DNA from: an uncultured Spirochaetia bacterium
Lineage (GTDB): Bacteria; Spirochaetota; CALGPD01
Direction: 5' to 3'
DNA: 6,983 nucleotides
Assembly: GCA_937960625.1 (NCBI GenBank)
Contig: CALGPD010000178.1
Coordinates: 1-6,983 of the forward strand
Numbering within the stretch: position 1 is the stretch's first letter; each line of letters starts with the position of its first letter. Positions 5,352-6,983 of the stretch are shown one piece after another. The notes below the pieces were generated by a model that was not told where the DNA came from, ran no database searches, and was given only the letters and a program-made list of their open reading frames with translations. Made by a program: the position numbers and the translations under genes.

Positions 5352-6764
5352 ATGTCTGAAAAACAAAGACGAATAAACACTACCGGGTTGACTGCAATAG
5401 TAAAACCAACAACACAGTGTAATTTAAACTGTAAATATTGTTACGTTGACGGTATTAATAATCAAAATAGAATGGCTGATGACACTCTTAAAAACGTTAT
5501 CGGAAAAACTATAGAATACAACGAAAAGTTAGATAGACAAACCCGTTTTTTATGGCACGGGGGTGAACCTCTGTTAATGGATATTGATTTTTGGCAAAAT
5601 GTTATAGATTACCAAAAACAGTACGATACAAAGTTTAAAATTAAAAACGGTATTCAAACAAACTTAACTTTATTAAACGAACAAACTATTGATTTTTTCA
5701 TGCAGCACGATTTTGCAATTTCAACAAGTTTGGACGGGCCGAGAGAAATTCATAACAAACACAGAGTATTTAAAAACGGTGACGGTACTTATGACAAGGT
5801 AATTGAAAATATCCGTTTGCTTAAATCCCGGGATATGCAGGTCGGCCTCGTTGTAGTATTAACCGAAGACACAGCAGAATATATTGAAGATATTTATAAC
5901 TTAATGCTTGATGAGGGATTGTCTTTTTCTGTAAACGCGGTTTCTCCTGTTCCACGGGCTGAAACAAATCATACTTTTATTAAACCCGTTACTTTTGCAA
6001 AAGCAATGAACAAACTCGTTGACTTATGGTTGGATGAAAATGACCGTGACAGGGCAGAGAAATCAAGAATCAACATCGCGGAACTTACAGTTGAAAAGCT
6101 TATTTTAGGTATTGCCCGGCGTTGTTCTAATTCAAGGCATTGTTCAAAATCTTTTATCGGAGTTAACCCCGCTGGAGATATTTTCCCATGCGGTACAATG
6201 AACGATAAAGCAGACTTTAAATACGGCAATATTAACGAAAAACCTTTAAACGAAATATTAAACTGCGAAATGCGCTATTCATTAATGCGCAGAGCAGAAA
6301 ACATCCGTGATGATGAGTGTGTTTCATGTGAATGGAATAACGTATGTAATTCAGGGTGTATGTCACATGCTTATGCAAAGCATAAAGACGCTTATAGAAA
6401 AGACCCGTTTTGTGCAGCGTATAAAATTATTAACTCTCATGTTAAATCACGTTTAGAAAAGATTTTTGAAAAAGCTCAAAGCAACAGTGATAAAGATAAT
6501 TGCTACGTTATCTTAAACAAACGCGTTAATTTTGACAAAATTGAAAATCCGGCAATTAAACGTTTATTAACCCGGGAAAAAATTTACTCGCGGCTTCTTC
6601 CTAAGTATGAAAACGGCAGCCCGGCTATGATAATTAGGCCGGAAAGAACGAGTAATTTTTACCCTGATTATGGTGATTTTTACGATGATTGGCCTGAGTA
6701 CATGGAATATATGGAATACGATGATTACTACATGGTTTATGAAGACTGTATGGTATTAACGTAA
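5352..6764 (+). CDS. Radical SAM/SPASM peptide-maturase-like enzyme with a Tyr/Asp-rich C-terminal tail
   Basis: A 470-residue enzyme. The radical SAM core (about 13-230) has C23-x3-C27-x2-C30 for the 4Fe-4S cluster that cleaves SAM, then WHGGEPLL (68-75) and STSLDGPREIHNKHR (124-138), both typical of RiPP-maturing radical SAM/SPASM enzymes of the FxsB/GrrM-like group. The SPASM domain (about 258-354) has C264, GDIFPC ending at C280, then C323-x2-C326-x5-C332-x3-C336 and C354, enough for auxiliary clusters; C258 and C305 are additional. Such enzymes usually end soon after this point. Here about 115 more residues follow: a basic linker (about 357-435) and a terminal segment (436-465) made almost only of Tyr, Phe, Trp, Asp, Glu and Met in a three-residue rhythm. 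AAAGGAG lies 9 nt before the ATG. Second gene of a two-gene unit closed by a terminator. Peptide modification is likely; the product is unknown. Confidence 0.88.
   Translation: MSEKQRRINTTGLTAIVKPTTQCNLNCKYCYVDGINNQNRMADDTLKNVIGKTIEYNEKLDRQTRFLWHGGEPLLMDIDFWQNVIDYQKQYDTKFKIKNGIQTNLTLLNEQTIDFFMQHDFAISTSLDGPREIHNKHRVFKNGDGTYDKVIENIRLLKSRDMQVGLVVVLTEDTAEYIEDIYNLMLDEGLSFSVNAVSPVPRAETNHTFIKPVTFAKAMNKLVDLWLDENDRDRAEKSRINIAELTVEKLILGIARRCSNSRHCSKSFIGVNPAGDIFPCGTMNDKADFKYGNINEKPLNEILNCEMRYSLMRRAENIRDDECVSCEWNNVCNSGCMSHAYAKHKDAYRKDPFCAAYKIINSHVKSRLEKIFEKAQSNSDKDNCYVILNKRVNFDKIENPAIKRLLTREKIYSRLLPKYENGSPAMIIRPERTSNFYPDYGDFYDDWPEYMEYMEYDDYYMVYEDCMVLT
6660..6746 (+). repeat. Coding repeat: tandem aromatic-X-acid triads at the end of the radical SAM protein
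   Basis: Residues 437-465. Aromatic residues at 437, 440, 443, 447, 450, 453, 456 and 463 each have Asp or Glu two positions later. The register slips by one residue only at D446 before reaching residue 458. Residues 436-465 contain 12 aromatic and 11 acidic residues out of 30, with no Lys, Arg, His, Ser, Thr, Asn or Gln. Two adjacent units (Tyr-Met-Glu, 450-455) are near-identical at DNA level, differing only at the third Tyr codon base, so local duplication of a three-codon unit may have contributed. Confidence 0.75.
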
Positions 6765-6786
6765 TTGGTGATTTTTATATAAATAT

Positions 6787-6815
6787 AACCGCATCAGAAA
6801 TGGTGCGGTTTTTTT
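6787..6815 (+). terminator. Rho-independent terminator of the radical SAM operon
   Basis: The stem AACCGCATCA pairs with TGGTGCGGTT (10 bp with one T-G wobble) around a GAAA tetraloop, followed by a run of T to 6815. It begins 22 nt after the radical SAM stop codon, showing that the Tyr/Asp-rich tail is the natural end of the gene and that the unit has only two genes. Confidence 0.93.
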
Positions 6816-6983
6816 ATAATGCACTTGATTTCATCTTTCGTTAAAGTCGTTTCGCTATCCGAAACAACGCATATCCTCCAGTATCAGCTTTCGCGTTTTT
6901 AAAAATGAAGGATTTTCTAATTTTTAAGTGTTTGCCTTGATAATAATCCACTTAAATCAATTTGCTTTACAACTTCATTTTCA
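6816..6983. other. Unassigned end of window, possible gene remnant on the minus strand
   Basis: One minus-strand frame enters from the right edge at 6982 and reads 21 residues (NEVVKQIDLSGLLSRQTLKN within it) before TAG at 6919-6917. After further stops the same frame reads VVSDSETTLTKDEIKCII near 6830-6880. The fragments look protein-like but interrupted. A distant likeness of the last one to the C-terminal end of PheT (a TL-T-x-E-E-type segment) is too weak to name it. It could be a decayed gene end or plain spacer. Confidence 0.25.

Noticed and set aside
6830..6880. PheT C-terminal remnant
   Set aside because: Only a few residues of a TLTKDEI-type segment match, and the rest of the frame is interrupted and does not resemble PheT.

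Overview
This is an AT-rich bacterial window holding two unrelated functional blocks, separated by a decayed gene. The low GC, poly-A/T tracts, radical SAM chemistry and a decayed PD-(D/E)XK (Rpn-type) gene suggest an anaerobic, possibly host-associated bacterium. An Elusimicrobiota/Endomicrobium-like or other gut-anaerobe origin is a guess from gene style only and is not proven by the sequence.

Positions 1-3126, minus strand: a tightly packed operon read right to left. It runs ilvB (acetohydroxyacid synthase large subunit), ilvN (its ACT-domain regulatory subunit, starting 1 nt after the ilvB stop), an isochorismatase-fold cysteine hydrolase (13 nt later), and the N-terminal 106 residues of a fold-type I PLP aminotransferase (10 nt later, TTG start) cut by the window edge. 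The first two genes carry out and control the committed step of branched-chain amino acid synthesis. The last two may be metabolic passengers or linked amino/keto acid enzymes. IlvB carries an unusual Cys-rich insertion.

Positions 3127-4307: an AT-rich leader region for ilvB, then a clear pseudogene (3351-4182, minus) of the Rpn / PD-(D/E)XK nuclease-transposase family with three in-frame stops, a frameshift in a homopolymer and an apparent internal deletion. A near-consensus promoter (4258-4286) then reads right into an intact hotdog-fold acyl-CoA thioesterase gene (4308-4715).

Positions 4716-6983: about 220 nt without a convincing gene, then a self-contained transcription unit: promoter, a palindrome in the 5' leader, a strong Shine-Dalgarno, a 102-residue protein of unknown function, a radical SAM/SPASM enzyme, and a GAAA-tetraloop terminator. 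The radical SAM protein is the main discovery candidate. About 100 residues follow its SPASM domain, and the last 35 contain a nearly uninterrupted run of aromatic-X-Asp/Glu triads. This resembles the substrate motif of three-residue cyclophane-forming RiPP maturases, so the enzyme may carry its own core peptide. After the terminator, the last 168 nt show only stop-interrupted reading frames that I cannot identify.
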